Source: Bacteroidales bacterium
Lineage (GTDB): Bacteria > Bacteroidota > Bacteroidia > Bacteroidales > WCHB1-69
Direction: 5' to 3'
DNA length: 36,065 nucleotides
Assembly: GCA_012522535.1 (NCBI GenBank)
Contig: JAAYKF010000024.1
Span: forward strand, 1-36,065
The position numbers and the translations under genes were made by a program. Below, piece by piece: positions 32,711 to 36,065 of this stretch; positions within the stretch are counted from its first letter, which is position 1, and each line of letters opens with the position of its first letter. The notes beneath the pieces are model-generated. The model worked only from the letters and a program-made list of their open reading frames with translations, did no database searches and was not told the origin of the DNA.

Positions 32711-33299
32711 ATTTATATCCTTTTTCAAGGTAGTGGTTAATAAATTTAGGGAGGGCATAGAGCATATTTTCGGCTGCTTTTATATTGTCGTGGAAAACAA
32801 CAATACTTCCCGGTTTGGCTTTTAGTGCATTTTTTAAACACTTCTCCTTGCTCACTGTTTTGTCGAAATCGTAAGTCAGAACACTCCACATCACAATGCA
32901 AAATCTCTTTTTAAGAACTCTTATTTGCGATGCTTTAATTTTGCCATAAGGAGGTCTAAACAGATTTGAATCAATTAGTTGCGATGCTTTTAGTGTGTTT
33001 TTTGTATAATTAAACCAATTGCTTTTCCAGCCTTTCAGATGGTTATATGTGTGATTTCCAATACCGTGCCCTTGAGCAATTATTTTTTGAAAAAGCTCTG
33101 GATGTTTTTTTACATTTTCACCCACTAAGAAAAAATTAGCTTTTATGTTTTTTTCTTCAAGAATCTCCAAAATTTTTTCGCATAATTGGGGCGTAGGACC
33201 ATCATCAAATGTAAGATAAATAGCCTTATTAGTTTTATCGCCCTCCCAAATAAGATGAGAAGGCGATAAAGTTTTTGCTATTTTTTCAATTAAGCCCAT
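32697..33299 (-). CDS. Polysaccharide deacetylase (NodB homology) family protein
   Basis: AIYLTFDDGPTPQLCEKILEILEEKNIKANFFLVGENVKKHPELFQKIIAQGHGIGNHTYNH...FRPPYGKIKASQ...MWSVLTYDFDK. Confidence 0.95.
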   Translation of the reverse strand: MGLIEKIAKTLSPSHLIWEGDKTNKAIYLTFDDGPTPQLCEKILEILEEKNIKANFFLVGENVKKHPELFQKIIAQGHGIGNHTYNHLKGWKSNWFNYTKNTLKASQLIDSNLFRPPYGKIKASQIRVLKKRFCIVMWSVLTYDFDKTVSKEKCLKNALKAKPGSIVVFHDNIKAAENMLYALPKFINHYLEKGYKFKVL

Positions 33300-33308
33300 A
33301 TGGTGTGG

Positions 33309-36065
33309 CTACATATATCCGCCTCTTCTGGAAACCCATGGAGTATAAGCTTCTTGGAAGGCATCGCTTGCTTTGCTGAAAATTTCTACATCGTCAAACT
33401 CTTCGGCAATGGCAGAAATTCTTTGTAAAATTCCCAAATTTTGTTGAATTTCACGATCTACAAGATGAACGAATTTAGCTTTAAATGATAAATAATAGTC
33501 CAATTCGGCTTGACTATTAGAAATCATAATTTCTAAAATATCCCTAGCTTTTATTCTCGATTTCTCGGCCTTTGTGCCAGCGTTGGCATCCACACTGTCG
33601 ATGGTATTAGCTATGGCAAAATAAGTTTCTGCCATGGGTAAATTGAAATAGTTGTAGGGTAGTAAGTGGTTGGGCATCAGGGCGATAGCTTCATCTAAAA
33701 CATTTGTTGCTTTATCTAAAAGCTTCATTGCTTTTTCAACCTCACCCTCTTCTGCAAGTAGATGTGCTTCCATTTCAAGGGCTTCAGCCAATCGACCAAA
33801 AATTGTTTTAATGGTCATTGTTAATCTAGAATTATCTTCATTAATATATATTCTAGGATCGTTTAAACCACCCCATGTAAATTTGTTCATTACATTGTCG
33901 TACAGTACATCTGTGTTAACACGTCCAATGAAAATATCATCGGGGTCTTTGGTGGTTTTAATGGGCACAAGTCTGTATGCAAAACCTTCCAATTGGAAAT
34001 AATCTTGAAGACCGAAATAGGCATCATTTCCAGTTGTGGAGGCGTAGTATATGGGTCTGTCCCAGTTGAAGTTTGCCAAAATATCCATCATGGCAATCAT
34101 GTTTTTTTGAACTATTGAAACTGGTATTTCCCACTCAATTCTGTCAACTATAAATTCGGCTTCTTCTGGCGAAACGGTGCCATTACTGACAACTTTTGCT
34201 GAATCCACTTCCAGATATAATTTCTGTGTAGGAACAAAATTCATTCTTTTGTTATTGCTAAAAATTGCCATCTTAGAGTCGTCTAAAATTGTGTTTACAA
34301 CATCTTTTATGTTTTGAGCTTCGGCTCCTTGTGCAAAAACGGGCATATAATCGCGTGTACCTTGCTTATATTTGTCCCAAGTCATTTGCATTGGCACAGG
34401 TTCCGACTCATATGCTTTTCTGAGCATTTGGTCGATGTACCAGTCTGTGTTTAAGAGACTTAGGTTGCACACTCGCACATCTGTTCTAATTCCTTCCACT
34501 TCTTGGGCATACCAAAGAGGGAAGGTATCATTATCGCCATTGGTGAAAATTATGGCGTTGGGAGCACAGGAGTTTAGGTAGTTGGAGGCGATTGCCAATA
34601 CTGTGTATCTATTGGAGCGATCATGGTCGTCCCAATTCTGACTTGCCATTAAAACTGGCACTAAAAAGAGTGTAGCCACAAAGCTTGCAGAGGCTGCAAA
34701 AGTTGGATTTATCTTTTTTCTCAATCCATCGTATATAGCAAAAGTTCCAACTCCTATCCACATGGCGAAGGCGTAGAACGAGGCAGCAAAGGCATAATCT
34801 CGCTCACGCGGCTGATAGGCGTACATATTTAGGTATATTGCAATGGCAAAACCTGTCATAAAAAAGAGTAGAGTAAGCACAATGGCATCTTTACTATTCT
34901 TATAAAAGTGATAGAAAAGCCCTATTAAACCAAGAATTAGCGGTAAGAAAAAGTATGTGTTTCTACCTTTGCTTTGCATGCTTGGCGGGATATTGCTTTG
35001 AGGTCCAAGACGCATTTCGTCGATGAATTTAATTCCCGAAATCCAGTTTCCATTCAAAATACCGCCCATACCTTGGGTGTCGTTTTGTCGTCCCACAAAA
35101 TTCCACATAAAATACCTCATGTACATATATCCCAACTGATAATCTTTAAAGAATTTCAGATTGTGTCGCATGGTGGGTATTCTTCTACTTTCGGGGTCGC
35201 CTTTTATTCCAGCCCAATCTTTATAGTAGGTGGCATGATGTGCTTGCTGGTTACTCCACATACGTGGGAAAATGGTAGTGTATCTTTTGTCGTAAACAGG
35301 AATTGTTCCTTTTCTGTCGTCCGAAACAATATATTTTTTAGCATTTGTATCGCGTACATAAAATGGACTTCCATCTTCAAACTTTATTGCTGGAGCGTTA
35401 TAATATTGCCCATGGAAAAGAGGAGTGGAGCCATATTGTTCGCGATTTAGATATGCCAAAAGTGCCACAGCATCTTCGGGATTATTTTCGTCGATGGGGG
35501 TGTTGGCATTGGAACGAATTATTAGGATAAAGAAACTCGAATAGCCTATTAGGATAAATGCAAATGCAAGAATTATGGTGTTTAAAACAGGTTTAAGCTT
35601 TTTGCGAGTGTAGTATAATCCAAAAATAATTCCACCAATCAGTAGGGCAAAATAGAATATTGTGCCGCTATTAAAGGGTAATCCAAGAGAGTTTACAAAG
35701 AAAATTTCAATTCCACCAGCAAGTTTCACCACTAAAGGAATAATTCCATAAAGCGTTCCGCCAAGAATAACTATGCTTAGCAAAAAGGCTGTAATTCCAC
35801 CTTTCCAACTTGGGTTTTCATATTTTTTGAAATAATAAACCATCACAATTGCTGGAACTGTAAGCAGGTTTAGCAGGTGAACTCCAATGGACAAGCCAAT
35901 CATATATGCAATGAGAACTAACCATCGTAATGAGTCTTTTTGGTCGGCTTCTCTTTCCCATTTCAGAATCATCCAAAAGACTAAAGCTGTAAACATAGAC
36001 GACATGGCATAAACTTCGCCTTCAACTGCCGAAAACCAGAATGTATCTGTAAAGGTGTAGGCTAA
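33309..36065 (-). CDS. DUF2723 family membrane protein, 5' end beyond the window edge
   Basis: Frame stays open to 36065 and the extra residues LAYTFTDTFWFSAVEGEVYAMSSMFTALVFWMILKWE are typical of DUF2723; multiple TM segments, C-terminal TPR-like region. Confidence 0.9.
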   Translation of the reverse strand, partial: LAYTFTDTFWFSAVEGEVYAMSSMFTALVFWMILKWEREADQKDSLRWLVLIAYMIGLSIGVHLLNLLTVPAIVMVYYFKKYENPSWKGGITAFLLSIVILGGTLYGIIPLVVKLAGGIEIFFVNSLGLPFNSGTIFYFALLIGGIIFGLYYTRKKLKPVLNTIILAFAFILIGYSSFFILIIRSNANTPIDENNPEDAVALLAYLNREQYGSTPLFHGQYYNAPAIKFEDGSPFYVRDTNAKKYIVSDDRKGTIPVYDKRYTTIFPRMWSNQQAHHATYYKDWAGIKGDPESRRIPTMRHNLKFFKDYQLGYMYMRYFMWNFVGRQNDTQGMGGILNGNWISGIKFIDEMRLGPQSNIPPSMQSKGRNTYFFLPLILGLIGLFYHFYKNSKDAIVLTLLFFMTGFAIAIYLNMYAYQPRERDYAFAASFYAFAMWIGVGTFAIYDGLRKKINPTFAASASFVATLFLVPVLMASQNWDDHDRSNRYTVLAIASNYLNSCAPNAIIFTNGDNDTFPLWYAQEVEGIRTDVRVCNLSLLNTDWYIDQMLRKAYESEPVPMQMTWDKYKQGTRDYMPVFAQGAEAQNIKDVVNTILDDSKMAIFSNNKRMNFVPTQKLYLEVDSAKVVSNGTVSPEEAEFIVDRIEWEIPVSIVQKNMIAMMDILANFNWDRPIYYASTTGNDAYFGLQDYFQLEGFAYRLVPIKTTKDPDDIFIGRVNTDVLYDNVMNKFTWGGLNDPRIYINEDNSRLTMTIKTIFGRLAEALEMEAHLLAEEGEVEKAMKLLDKATNVLDEAIALMPNHLLPYNYFNLPMAETYFAIANTIDSVDANAGTKAEKSRIKARDILEIMISNSQAELDYYLSFKAKFVHLVDREIQQNLGILQRISAIAEEFDDVEIFSKASDAFQEAYTPWVSRRGGYM

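Noticed and set aside
34974-35450. 158-aa plus-strand ORF opposite the DUF2723 gene
   Set aside because: Antisense to a recognisable long CDS; no signal of its own.
1-36065. tRNA/rRNA genes, integrases, transposases
   Set aside because: None recognised by eye on either strand; absence not confirmed by a scan.

Overview
The window looks like a Bacteroidetes chromosome: TTG-N18/19-TAnnTTTG promoters, type IX secretion (T9SS) type-B C-terminal domains, PorP/SprF and SprB-type repeats. Left flank (minus strand): MlaE-like permease, MlaF-like ATPase and a CvpA-family protein. Centre (plus strand): a T9SS surface-protein cassette made of a giant 5911-aa ORF, a PorP/SprF-family protein and a 1131-aa paralogue. 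The giant protein has about 51 cysteine-patterned units of ~97 aa, then Ig/PKD/SprB-like modules and a type-B CTD. The 1131-aa paralogue has nearly the same C-terminal architecture but only two of the repeat units. Downstream are sufS and an M81/MlrC-like lipoprotein. An AT-rich accessory segment (~27.9-32.7 kb) follows, with a HEAT-like protein, a frameshifted small ORF, an AAA/DUF4143-type ATPase and a type II restriction-modification pair. The restriction gene has an in-frame TAA where the Glu of a probable ExK catalytic motif should be. Right flank (minus strand): polysaccharide deacetylase and a DUF2723-family membrane protein cut by the window edge. Main observations: (i) cysteine covariation across the giant repeats predicts C1-C4 and C2-C3 pairing, and the only two 3-Cys units are adjacent with complementary losses; (ii) the array has nested dimer and ~2.35-kb octamer super-repeats; (iii) the paralogue pair differs mainly by repeat number (51 vs 2); (iv) the restriction enzyme appears disarmed at its active-site codon beside an intact methyltransferase. 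Unit counts and comparisons were made by eye from the supplied translations; no searches or alignments were run.
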